Source: an uncultured Candidatus Saccharibacteria bacterium (lineage in GTDB: Bacteria; Patescibacteria; Saccharimonadia; Saccharimonadales; UBA6022). Taken from it: a DNA stretch of 21,147 nucleotides. Shown here piece by piece: positions 8,075 to 14,827 of the stretch. The position numbers and the translations under genes are program-made. The DNA is taken from the NCBI GenBank assembly GCA_946887425.1, contig CAMPKW010000016.1, positions 1 to 21,147 on the forward strand, written 5' to 3'. The notes under the pieces are model-generated. The model had not been told where the DNA came from. It saw only the letters and a list, made by a program, of their open reading frames with translations, and ran no database searches. Numbering within the stretch: position 1 is the stretch's first letter; every line of letters starts with the position of its first letter.

Positions 8075-8431
8075 GTAACTACGCTTAAAACGACCCATAA
8101 CACCACGACGCCCGACATGCGAGATAGTTGCTTCTTTATACTTTCGAAGTTGCGACGCAATCTTAGCCTCGACAATATCCACTGCTGCCAGCATATTAAC
8201 CGTAGTGTCTTTTGCAGTGAGGACCTTATCGGGTACGCTCAGAATAATCTCGGCCTCATATTTATTGCCATTGGTGCGATTCACTTCTTTGAGTTTTACA
8301 TCGGCGGTGACGCTTTTGCGTGCATGCCGCGGGAGATAGCGATCCAGTCGTCCGACTTTTTTGGTGACATATTTTTTCGTGGTCTCATCAATGTCGTATT
8401 TGACGCCTGTAATATCGACTTGTGTAATCAT
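8060..8431 (-). CDS. hpf: Short ribosome hibernation promoting factor (HPF/RaiA family)
   Basis: A 123-residue ribosome-associated protein of the S30AE family, which binds the 30S decoding region and silences ribosomes under stress. It begins MITQVDITGVKYDIDETTKK and contains KKVGRLDRYLPRHARKSVTADVKLKE and the dsRNA-binding-like beta/alpha pattern through YEAEIILSVPDKVLTAKDTTVNMLAAVD. It lacks the extra C-terminal dimerisation domain of long HPF (about 190 residues), so it should inactivate 70S or promote 100S only in the short-form manner. The frame is open to 8560, but AGGAGG with 5-base spacing and the promoter position fix the start at 8431. It lies upstream of secA as in many Firmicutes. 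Confidence 0.93.
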   Translation of the reverse strand: MITQVDITGVKYDIDETTKKYVTKKVGRLDRYLPRHARKSVTADVKLKEVNRTNGNKYEAEIILSVPDKVLTAKDTTVNMLAAVDIVEAKIASQLRKYKEATISHVGRRGVMGRFKRSYAREL

Positions 8432-8458
8432 GCTACCCTCCTGTTGGTGTAAAGGTTT

Positions 8459-8478
8459 GGTACTATTATTATAGCACC
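8459..8478 (-). promoter_or_regulatory. hpf extended -10 promoter inside an imperfect palindrome and the serS stop
   Basis: TGCTATAAT (8468-8476) is a perfect extended -10 whose TATAAT contains the TAA stop codon of serS. The box lies within a near-perfect 8+8 dyad, GGTGCTAT-aata-ATAGTACC, with one mismatch (a G/T position). No -35 is evident. The leader of roughly 30 bases ends with a strong AGGAGG. The dyad may be an operator for stress control of hpf, but no regulator is identified. Confidence 0.6.
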
Positions 8479-9767
8479 GATCGACCACCAAGATAAGGCT
8501 GCAAGGCGGTCGGAATAGCCACATTACCCTGTTCATCCTGGCCGTTTTCGATGATTGCAATCATGATACGTCCAAGGGCAAAGGCCGTTGCGTCATTTGT
8601 ATGAGCAAGTTCTAGTTCACCGCTCTCGCGGCGAACGCGTGTCTTTAGGCGACGACTCTGGTAATCGGTCATGTAGTCCGCAGTATGCGTCTCACGGTAC
8701 TTGTCCTGACCAGGCAGCCAGGTCTCCATGTCGACACCGCGAGCGTTTGGCTTGCCAATATCGGCCGTACACTTTTGCAGAACTTGGTATGGCAAACCGA
8801 GAGTTGCAAGCAAATGTTCTTGAATAGCCACGAATAGCAAGTGCTCCTTGAGTCCATCCTCACCGGTAGTAAAGCTTTCCATCTCTAATTTATCGAACTG
8901 ATGCATGCGAAGAATACCTTCCATGTCTTTGCCATATGTACCAGCCTCGCGACGGAAGCTAGTGGCGTAGCCAATATAACGAAGTGGCAGCTGGGCCTCT
9001 TCGAAAATCTCATCAGCATGCATACTGCCGAGCACGTGCTCTGCACTTCCCTGTAGCCACAAGTCATCGTCTTCAAGCTTATAGCGGTCATCGCGTGGCT
9101 CAAGGCGATCCATCGCATCATATAGCTCAGTACGGATCATCAGCGGTGGCAAGATTGGCGTAAACGGCTTTACTGCCACGTCGAGTCCTGCTTTTTCAGC
9201 AATCGCACGTAGCGTATTCTCATCAGTTACCGTATCGAGCACAAATTGAATAATACCGAATTGTAGTCTCACTAGGTCGCCCTTGATATACGCGAAGCGG
9301 CTCCCGGCCACCTTGGCGGCACGCTCTTTGTCAATCCAGTCGCGCTGAGCTGCGATTTCAGCGTGATTACGTGGAGCAAAGCCAAAGACCGTCTTTTCAC
9401 CAACAGTTTTCGCAAGCACATTCTCATCTTCTGTGGCGCCGATAGGCACGTCGTCGGCAGCCATATTCGGCACTGACTTCAAAAGTGTCGTAAAGGCATC
9501 GTCAGCCTCTTTAAGATTGGCCTCGACTGCCATGAGCGACTCCTTGATAGCCTTACCCTCTTCAATAAGCTCAGGCGTCGGGCGACCACCCTTCATTTGC
9601 GACGAGGTAAGATTCCGTTTCTCGCGCAGCTCATCAGCCTGCTGTTGCAAATTACGCTTGACGCTGTCCCAACGGAGCAACTCGTCAATATTAACTTCAT
9701 AGCCTTTATTACGCGCATTCTGCTGCACGACTTCGGCATTCTCACGGATAAAACGGATATCTAACAT
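8469..9767 (-). CDS. serS: Seryl-tRNA synthetase
   Basis: Class II aminoacyl-tRNA synthetase of 432 residues that charges tRNA-Ser. The N-terminus (MLDIRFIRENAEVVQQNARNKG) is the standard SerRS opening, followed by the long coiled-coil arm (LQQQADELREKRNLTSSQMK) that contacts the variable arm of tRNA-Ser. Motif 2 is SFRREAGTYGKDMEGILRMHQF and motif 3 lies in FALGRIMIAIIENGQDEQGN, followed by the C-terminal VAIPTALQPYLGG. The open frame extends 9 codons upstream, but the added residues match nothing and overlap the -10 box. There is no Shine-Dalgarno sequence before the ATG; TACAAT ends 6 bases upstream, predicting a leaderless mRNA. The variant ELAHTNDATAFALGR replaces the more usual LNGSGLAVGR type sequence, a modest divergence. 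Confidence 0.96.
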   Translation of the reverse strand: MLDIRFIRENAEVVQQNARNKGYEVNIDELLRWDSVKRNLQQQADELREKRNLTSSQMKGGRPTPELIEEGKAIKESLMAVEANLKEADDAFTTLLKSVPNMAADDVPIGATEDENVLAKTVGEKTVFGFAPRNHAEIAAQRDWIDKERAAKVAGSRFAYIKGDLVRLQFGIIQFVLDTVTDENTLRAIAEKAGLDVAVKPFTPILPPLMIRTELYDAMDRLEPRDDRYKLEDDDLWLQGSAEHVLGSMHADEIFEEAQLPLRYIGYATSFRREAGTYGKDMEGILRMHQFDKLEMESFTTGEDGLKEHLLFVAIQEHLLATLGLPYQVLQKCTADIGKPNARGVDMETWLPGQDKYRETHTADYMTDYQSRRLKTRVRRESGELELAHTNDATAFALGRIMIAIIENGQDEQGNVAIPTALQPYLGGRSVL

Positions 9768-9773
9768 ACGCCT

Positions 9774-9782
9774 ATTGTACCA
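9774..9782 (-). promoter_or_regulatory. Extended -10 promoter of serS, 6 bases from the start codon
   Basis: TGGTACAAT (one mismatch to TATAAT, with TGn) in context GGTGGTACAATAGGCGT before ATG. With normal spacing from box to start site, the first transcribed base would be the A of the ATG. No -35 is visible. The box lies in the 45-base gap after the ABC permease gene, which also holds a small GCGC-aca-GCGC hairpin (9789-9799). Confidence 0.62.
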
Positions 9783-9812
9783 CCGTGAGCGCACAGCGCG
9801 AGAGAAATATAC

Positions 9813-11087
9813 CTATTCAGTGCGAAGCGCTTCAATTGGGTCGAGCTTCGATGCCTTTCGAGCCGGCAAAATACCTGCCCCAACCGACACTAGCATAAGC
9901 CCCGTAATCACCCCTGCGATAGCGAGCGGCTGAAAACTAAGCAAATGAACATCACCAAGTGTTAAAGCCTCTGTTATCCAGGGGTTTGCCAATGTGCCAG
10001 CAATAAGCGCCAGGCCAGATCCAATCGCACCCCCAAGAAAGCCGATCCAAGCAGCCTCGAATTTAAACAGTCGCCCAACGTCACGACGCCGCATACCGAG
10101 CGCCTTCATGAGGCCAATCTGCTGGGTACGCTCAAGCACGCTGATATACTGCGTATTGATGATACCGAAGATTGAAGTCAGCACCGCGAGCGCACCAAAA
10201 CCAATAAGTATCCCCTGGAGAACATTAATAAACTGGAAAATGAAGCCCATGAGGTCTTCGGCAGATTGTGCAACATAGCCCTTGTCATTGATAATTTGCT
10301 TGAGCGCCTCGACGTCATCTTCAGATGACGCCAGTACAGTTGCACCCATAAACGCATTCTCAAGAGACGTACCCGCTTGATTATATGCATACATTTGCGC
10401 GGCGACGTCGCGATATACCTGCAATCCACCAGTACCGCTTACAGTCGCGAGTGCCGATTTTTTGACCACGCCTACCACCTTAAGTGGGAAAATCTTATCT
10501 CTACCGCCACCCATAGAGCTGGAAATTGCCACATCGATAGTTTGCCCGACCGCGTCTTCGGGCTTTTCAAACCCCAGTGACTCCCGGTAGCTATCAGGAA
10601 TAATAACGCCATTTTGCTCAATATTAGCGCTACCGCCCGCCACATATTCCTGCTTGATCGTTCCATAGAATGCTTCGACGCCCGTCACGTAGCGTTTCTG
10701 ACCCTCGCGAGTCACATACTTTGCCGATACGTTATATACAGGCGTCACCGACTCAACAGTGTCAATCGCGGCGAGCGTATCTATATCGGATTGATCGAGT
10801 GTCTTTACCGTAAAACCGCCACCATACGAAATGGTTGGGCTATCGCTATACTCTTTTGGTTTACTTGGATCACTTTGCACATCCTCCTTCGGCTGAACGT
10901 ACAACTCGCGAACATTCGTATTTGTACTCACTATATTCTCAGCATATTGGCGCCCACCCTCACCTGCTGCGAGACTCAGCGTAATCGTAAAGGCACCTAC
11001 TCCTATCGCAAGACTAGTCAACAGCGTCCGCGCCTTAGCGTGCCGTAAGCTCCGACCCGCTCGTCGAACTGTATCAATTAACCTCAT
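9813..11087 (-). CDS. MacB/FtsX-type ABC transporter permease
   Basis: A 424-residue type VII ABC permease with the four-helix MacB layout. Helix 1 is at about residues 20-41 (RTLLTSLAIGVGAFTITLSLAAG), followed by an extracytoplasmic MacB_PCD-like domain of about 230 residues and three C-terminal helices (INVLQGILIGFGALAVLTSIFG, AAWIGFLGGAIGSGLALIAG, LAIAGVITGLMLVSVGAGIL). The C-terminus PARKASKLDPIEALRTE is the family hallmark. The extracellular domain has the usual strand-rich TIDTVESVTPVYNVSAKYV region. Its ATG overlaps the TGA of the ATPase gene by 4 bases (ATGA), so translation is coupled. Such pairs act in mechanotransmission, export of peptides or antibiotics, or lipoprotein handling; the substrate cannot be read from sequence. 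Confidence 0.94.
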   Translation of the reverse strand: MRLIDTVRRAGRSLRHAKARTLLTSLAIGVGAFTITLSLAAGEGGRQYAENIVSTNTNVRELYVQPKEDVQSDPSKPKEYSDSPTISYGGGFTVKTLDQSDIDTLAAIDTVESVTPVYNVSAKYVTREGQKRYVTGVEAFYGTIKQEYVAGGSANIEQNGVIIPDSYRESLGFEKPEDAVGQTIDVAISSSMGGGRDKIFPLKVVGVVKKSALATVSGTGGLQVYRDVAAQMYAYNQAGTSLENAFMGATVLASSEDDVEALKQIINDKGYVAQSAEDLMGFIFQFINVLQGILIGFGALAVLTSIFGIINTQYISVLERTQQIGLMKALGMRRRDVGRLFKFEAAWIGFLGGAIGSGLALIAGTLANPWITEALTLGDVHLLSFQPLAIAGVITGLMLVSVGAGILPARKASKLDPIEALRTE

Positions 11088-11806
11088 CCTTGTACGCTCC
11101 TTTTGACAGACTTTACGACGCTCGCTACCTCTTTATCGATAATCGATTCGATGCGTCCATCCTTGATGTTGATTAATATGTCACATTTTTCTGCCAACTC
11201 CCTGTCGTGAGTAACTATAATCAGCGTTACACCGTTGTCTCGATTGTAGCCAAATAGCATGTCCTCGATTTTCTCACCAGTTGCACTATCTAGGTTGCCT
11301 GTCGGCTCGTCGGCAAAAATAATTCGTGGACGATTTACGATCGCTCGAGCAATCGCCAAGCGCTGCTTCTGACCACCAGATAAGTTCTTTGCTTTGTTCT
11401 TCTTTTTGTCCGATAGCTCGACACTCTCAAGTGCCTCGTCGATACGCCGTGATCGCTCACCCAGTGGCACACCAGCAACTTCGAGCGGCAAACTAACATT
11501 ATCAGCAACAGATTCGTTAGCTTGCACAAAGAAGCTCTGAAAAATAAATCCGATCTTTTGCGCGCGGAATTTATCAACCTGCTTCGCCTTAAGGCGTAGA
11601 ATATCATCACCATCAACAATCACTTCGCCAAGCTCCGGGCGATCAAGCCCGCTCATGGCATGCATCAACGTTGACTTGCCACTACCCGACTTGCCAATGA
11701 TAGCCACGCTTGCTCCATCCGGAATAGTGAAGCTTACATCATCGAGTGCCTTAAAGGAATTTTGTTTTTTCCCATACGTTTTTGTAATTCGTTTTACGTC
11801 GATCAT
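11084..11806 (-). CDS. ABC transporter ATP-binding protein (MacB/LolD type)
   Basis: A 240-residue ATPase for the adjacent permease. It shows Walker A GKSGSGKST, Q-loop FIFQSFF, the signature LSGGQKQRLAIARAI, Walker B RIIFADEPTGNLD with its catalytic glutamate, and H-loop IVTHDRE. The ADEPTGNLD form is typical of the MacB/LolD/FtsE group. The C-terminal 30 residues (INIKDGRIESIIDKEVASVV and a basic tail) are ordinary. The frame is open from an ATG at 11827, but that ATG falls between the -10 box and the expected transcription start. The GAGGGGG sequence just before the tandem ATGATG favours 11806, with 11809 as alternative. The gene ends in TGA inside the permease start. Confidence 0.95.
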   Translation of the reverse strand: MIDVKRITKTYGKKQNSFKALDDVSFTIPDGASVAIIGKSGSGKSTLMHAMSGLDRPELGEVIVDGDDILRLKAKQVDKFRAQKIGFIFQSFFVQANESVADNVSLPLEVAGVPLGERSRRIDEALESVELSDKKKNKAKNLSGGQKQRLAIARAIVNRPRIIFADEPTGNLDSATGEKIEDMLFGYNRDNGVTLIIVTHDRELAEKCDILINIKDGRIESIIDKEVASVVKSVKRSVQG

Positions 11807-11829
11807 CATCCCCCTCGATCTTTTCATTC

Positions 11830-11838
11830 ATTGTATCA
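11830..11838 (-). promoter_or_regulatory. Extended -10 promoter of the ABC transporter genes
   Basis: TGATACAAT (one mismatch to TATAAT, with TGn) in context AGGTGATACAATGAATG. The predicted start near 11823 gives a leader of about 17 bases that contains the GAGGGGG ribosome binding site. No -35. The 97-base gap upstream (11828-11924) also holds a small AGCAG-tttcgg-CTGCT hairpin just after the preceding gene and otherwise shows nothing clear. Confidence 0.55.
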
Positions 11839-11924
11839 CCTCTCGCCCTACGCCCCACTACCTACTCCCACTGATAATCACAACAACGCGCGACGTCGCC
11901 AAAGCGGCAAAGCAGCCGAAACTG

Positions 11925-12692
11925 CTATTTTTTCTTATGCGCCTGGGACCGCAAGTGCGTTGTCGTTTCTCGCAACAAGAACAGACTCACATCATCTTGC
12001 GTCTTGCCCTTGGCATGGAATGGTGTGCTAATAGTTTGAATGAGAATGATCATATAGAGCAAAATGAAGCTAATTGTACCCGTCAAAGCAAGCCCGCCGT
12101 AAAACGGATCGATATTCGTAAGGAGCAGTACAACGATAATGAGGACCACGATTGATCGCGCCAATATAAATGCGGACGGGATAAACTTAATTTTTTGAAT
12201 ATAGTTCACACGGAACAGGCTACGAAGCAGCTGAGCCTGCTGCTGTTTCAACTTTACGATGAAGTTAGCCGGTACGCCCGCCTTTTCCATTTCGGTAAAG
12301 GTATCGTTAAGTTCATTGATCTCGCGGCGAGCGCCTCCCCTGTTTACACGCGTTCCATCCCGAAATGATCCGAGGACATCAATAAGATTTTTACGAAAGA
12401 GATCCAAGTCGAACTTAGGATACGTTGCATGAATTGATTCTGCATCCTCGTACATGTTCTCTACTGTCGAGGCAAACTCGGCCGGGATTTTTTCGCTCTC
12501 CTTGTAATCTGCAATCGTAGCCGATAGCAAGAAACCTATCACAAATATAACACTTGAAATAACACTGTTATGAAGTGACGTCTGCTCAATAACTTCAATA
12601 TTCAACTGGTGAAAAAGATACTTCAGACTAACAATAAGCAGTGTCGCACCCAGTGCAAGAAAAAAGATCCGAAGCATTTTCAGATATAACAT
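11925..12692 (-). CDS. Four-helix membrane protein, possibly DUF4239/bestrophin-like
   Basis: A 255-residue integral membrane protein. Two hydrophobic helices lie near the N-terminus (about 8-27 and 42-62) and two near the C-terminus (about 172-192 and 199-221). Between them is a soluble stretch of about 110 residues, rich in charged residues, with a likely helical segment INELNDTFTEMEKAGVPANF. The motif NSVISSVIFVIGFLLSATIADYKESEKIP, in which a helix is followed by a conserved-looking charged segment and PAEF, resembles bestrophin-like DUF4239 proteins, but the match is from memory and weak. The tail is basic (SQAHKKK). AAAGGAG, which overlaps the lysS stop, sets the start at 12692. It is probably co-transcribed with lysS, 10 bases away. 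Confidence 0.82.
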   Translation of the reverse strand: MLYLKMLRIFFLALGATLLIVSLKYLFHQLNIEVIEQTSLHNSVISSVIFVIGFLLSATIADYKESEKIPAEFASTVENMYEDAESIHATYPKFDLDLFRKNLIDVLGSFRDGTRVNRGGARREINELNDTFTEMEKAGVPANFIVKLKQQQAQLLRSLFRVNYIQKIKFIPSAFILARSIVVLIIVVLLLTNIDPFYGGLALTGTISFILLYMIILIQTISTPFHAKGKTQDDVSLFLLRETTTHLRSQAHKKK

Positions 12693-12702
12693 ATACTCTC
12701 CT

Positions 12703-14214
12703 TTACAATTTTACGTCTGGATAAATTTCACGCGTCGTATTATCGTATTCCGTGCGTAGCTGTGGGAATGGTACGCCTTCACGAGCGGTTACGCCCTCTA
12801 GTGACCAAAAGATACGCTCAGAGAAGCCAAGACCGCAGGCTGGCGGCATGGCATATTCAAGCGCCTCAACATAGTCAATGTCCATCATCTGTGCCTCGTC
12901 GTCACCCGCTTGCCGCAACTGCTCCTGCTCGAGGAATCGATTGTATTGATCGATTGGGTCATTAAGCTCAGAAAATGCTTTGCACATTTCACTGCCACCA
13001 AATACGAGATTAAACTGCTCAGTCAATGCAGGGTTACCGGGCTGTACTTTCGCAAGCGGCTGCATAAAGGTTGGCATATCAATCAAGAACGCAGGGCCAG
13101 AGAGCGTTTTCCGGTACTTCTTCCACAACTTATCAAGGCTACGCTGGCGATTGTCCTGCTTTTCAACAACAAGACCATGCTCTTTCAACTTGTCTGCAAT
13201 TGCTTCAATCGGCGAGTTGAAAACATCGATATCATATTGCTCACGAAGAACATCAACAAAACTAATTCTTGGAAAATCTGTATCGTCTGAGCCAAAATCT
13301 ACCCGCTGGCCATCAGCAAGTGTAAATTGACGCGTACCCCATGTCTTATCAACAATCGTACGAATCATCTGCTGCGTGAATGCCATGCCCTTTTCCCAGT
13401 CGGCATACGCCCAATACCATTCCATAGCAATGTGTTCAGGAAGATGCTCATCGCTATAATTTTCGTTCCTAAAGCGGGCACCTATATCAAATACTTTCTC
13501 ATAACCTGCAACCAATAGTCGCTTAAGGGGTAGTTCATGACTTATGCGAAGATAGAAGTCTTGATCAAGCGCATCCATATGGGTGACAAATGGATTCGCG
13601 TCAGCTCCACCTGCCGTATGTTCAAGCACGGGAATATTAACTTCGAGAAAGCCATTCTGGTTAAGATAGTCGCGTGTTGCCTGCCAGAATTTCGAGCGGC
13701 GCACAAAACGGTCACGTACTTCTTGGTTGACATTCATATCAACGTAGCGACGACGCAGGCGCTCTTCTTTGCTCGTTAGTTCGGTCGGCATTGGCCGAAG
13801 CGCCTTGGTAAGCAGGCGCAAGCTCGACACACCAATAGAAATTTCCCCGGTCTGCGTTTTGATAATCTCACCAGTCGCCTCAATAAAGTCGCCCGTATCA
13901 AGAAGAGGCAACTGCTTCATACCCAGAACACCATTCGCTGCATCGAGCTCAGAGACAGCACCGTCGCGAAGGAAAAGCTGCACCTGACCACTGAAATCTT
14001 TAAGAACTATAAACGCCAGCTTACCAAATTTTCGAATGCCTAGTACGCGACCAGCTACTGTTGCCGTTTGACCTTCGAGCTGTTCAAAGCGTGCGATCAC
14101 CTCGCCCGCATTATGCGTACGATGACTCTCGGCCGGGTACGGATTAACGCCCAGCTCTTTTAGCTCAGCTAGTTTGCGTAGTCGTTCGTCTCGGTAGTCT
14201 TTGAGTGTTGCCAT
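12703..14214 (-). CDS. lysS: Lysyl-tRNA synthetase, class II
   Basis: Class IIb aminoacyl-tRNA synthetase of 503 residues that charges tRNA-Lys. An N-terminal OB-fold anticodon-binding domain (ATVAGRVLGIRKFGKLAFIVLKD) is followed by the catalytic core with GFLEVNIPVLEHTAGGADANPFVTH, the ELPLKRLLVAGYEKVFDIGARFRNEN motif 2 region, and SELNDPIDQYNRFLEQ. Motif 3 reads MPPACGLGFSERIF (residues 461-467 for GLGFSER). Compared with the usual MPPTGGLGIGIDRL it is one residue short and lacks the central glycine, although the arginine is kept. The C-terminus REGVPFPQLRTE fits LysRS. The open frame begins 8 codons earlier, but MATLKDYRDERLRKL is the natural start. No Shine-Dalgarno sequence is present; the -10 box is 9 bases upstream. 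Confidence 0.94.
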   Translation of the reverse strand: MATLKDYRDERLRKLAELKELGVNPYPAESHRTHNAGEVIARFEQLEGQTATVAGRVLGIRKFGKLAFIVLKDFSGQVQLFLRDGAVSELDAANGVLGMKQLPLLDTGDFIEATGEIIKTQTGEISIGVSSLRLLTKALRPMPTELTSKEERLRRRYVDMNVNQEVRDRFVRRSKFWQATRDYLNQNGFLEVNIPVLEHTAGGADANPFVTHMDALDQDFYLRISHELPLKRLLVAGYEKVFDIGARFRNENYSDEHLPEHIAMEWYWAYADWEKGMAFTQQMIRTIVDKTWGTRQFTLADGQRVDFGSDDTDFPRISFVDVLREQYDIDVFNSPIEAIADKLKEHGLVVEKQDNRQRSLDKLWKKYRKTLSGPAFLIDMPTFMQPLAKVQPGNPALTEQFNLVFGGSEMCKAFSELNDPIDQYNRFLEQEQLRQAGDDEAQMMDIDYVEALEYAMPPACGLGFSERIFWSLEGVTAREGVPFPQLRTEYDNTTREIYPDVKL

Positions 14215-14223
14215 ATCTGTAAT

Positions 14224-14232
14224 AGTATACCA
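14224..14232 (-). promoter_or_regulatory. Extended -10 promoter of lysS
   Basis: TGGTATACT (one mismatch, TGn extension) in context GATATGGTATACTATTACAGAT before ATG, 9 bases from the start codon. The predicted 5' leader is only 2-3 bases. No -35; the position where one would be is occupied by the greA terminator stem. Confidence 0.58.
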
Positions 14233-14236
14233 TATC

Positions 14237-14260
14237 AAAACGCCGCCCCTGGGGACGACG
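14237..14260 (-). terminator. Intrinsic terminator of greA
   Basis: A GC-rich stem, CGTCGTCC pairing with GGGCGGCG (two G-U pairs), closes a 4-base loop and is followed by TTTT. It starts 20 bases after the greA stop and directly precedes the lysS promoter, so it separates the two transcription units. The T-run is short, so termination may be partial. Confidence 0.7.
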
Positions 14261-14280
14261 CTTCATATAGTAACTGCAAC

Positions 14281-14736
14281 TTAGCCAATCTTTACGATTT
14301 CGTACGTTGTCTCTCCCTTAGGGGTTGTAATGGTAGCTGTATCGCCAACTTTCTTACCCATAAGCGCTTCACCGATTGGTGATTCATTACTAATCTTACC
14401 CTCAAGCGGATCAGCCTCAACCGGGCCAACAACACTATAGTGAACAGTTTTCTTGCCGTTTTTCAACTCAACCTTAGAGCCAAGTGTCACTTTCGTCTTA
14501 CTGCCGGCTTTGATGATTTCGGCGTTCATGACGATATCTTCAATTTCAGCAATGCGACTCTCGACAAGCCCCTGTTCTTCACGAGCGCTGTCATATTCAG
14601 CGTTCTCGCTCAGGTCACCAAAGTCACGTGCGTTAGCGATTTTTTCAGCAATCTCGCCGCGACGACTCTTTAGTTCATCGAGTTCTAGTTCAAGCTCTTT
14701 TTTACCTTCGTCTGTGATCTGGTAAGTCTTTTTCAT
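14281..14736 (-). CDS. greA: Transcription elongation factor GreA
   Basis: GreA, 151 residues, which inserts its coiled coil into the RNA polymerase secondary channel and stimulates cleavage of backtracked RNA. The N-terminal coiled coil carries the tip motif NARDFGDLSENAEYDSAREEQ with the acidic D/E residues needed for cleavage. The C-terminal FKBP-like domain has VTLGSKVELKNGKK and the conserved SPIGEALMGKKVGDTATITTPKG. Length is close to typical (158). AAAGGA with 9-base spacing supports the start. It is preceded by an unusual 91-base leader with three inverted repeats. greA next to lysS is a common bacterial arrangement. Confidence 0.97.
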   Translation of the reverse strand: MKKTYQITDEGKKELELELDELKSRRGEIAEKIANARDFGDLSENAEYDSAREEQGLVESRIAEIEDIVMNAEIIKAGSKTKVTLGSKVELKNGKKTVHYSVVGPVEADPLEGKISNESPIGEALMGKKVGDTATITTPKGETTYEIVKIG

Positions 14737-14765
14737 AGTTATTATTCCTTTATTTCTCTATAAAT

Positions 14766-14826
14766 AGTGCTCTTTAAAGCACTTACTACGCTATATATAG
14801 TGTAAACCCCCACAAGTATGTTTACA
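14766..14826 (-). promoter_or_regulatory. greA leader with three inverted repeats and a weak promoter
   Basis: Between proS and greA lie three dyads: TGTAAAC/GTTTACA (14820-14826 and 14801-14807, 12-base loop, starting 1 base after the proS stop), the palindrome CTATATATAG (14791-14800), and AGTGCT-ttaaag-AGCACT (14766-14783). A possible sigma70-type promoter, TTGTAA-17 bases-TACACT, overlaps the first two. None is followed by a strong T-run, so these look more like operators or leader hairpins than terminators. Confidence 0.4.
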
Positions 14827-14827
14827 A

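Noticed and set aside
8432..8560. N-terminal extension of HPF
   Set aside because: The extra 43 residues overlap serS, lack HPF similarity, and include the hpf promoter and AGGAGG.
9789..9799. GCGC-aca-GCGC hairpin as terminator of the ABC permease gene
   Set aside because: The stem has only 4 pairs with no following T-run.
11655..12155. 166-residue plus-strand open frame across the ABC ATPase start and the lysS-linked gene
   Set aside because: It runs antisense to two well-supported genes and through the intergenic promoter, with low-complexity content and no family resemblance.
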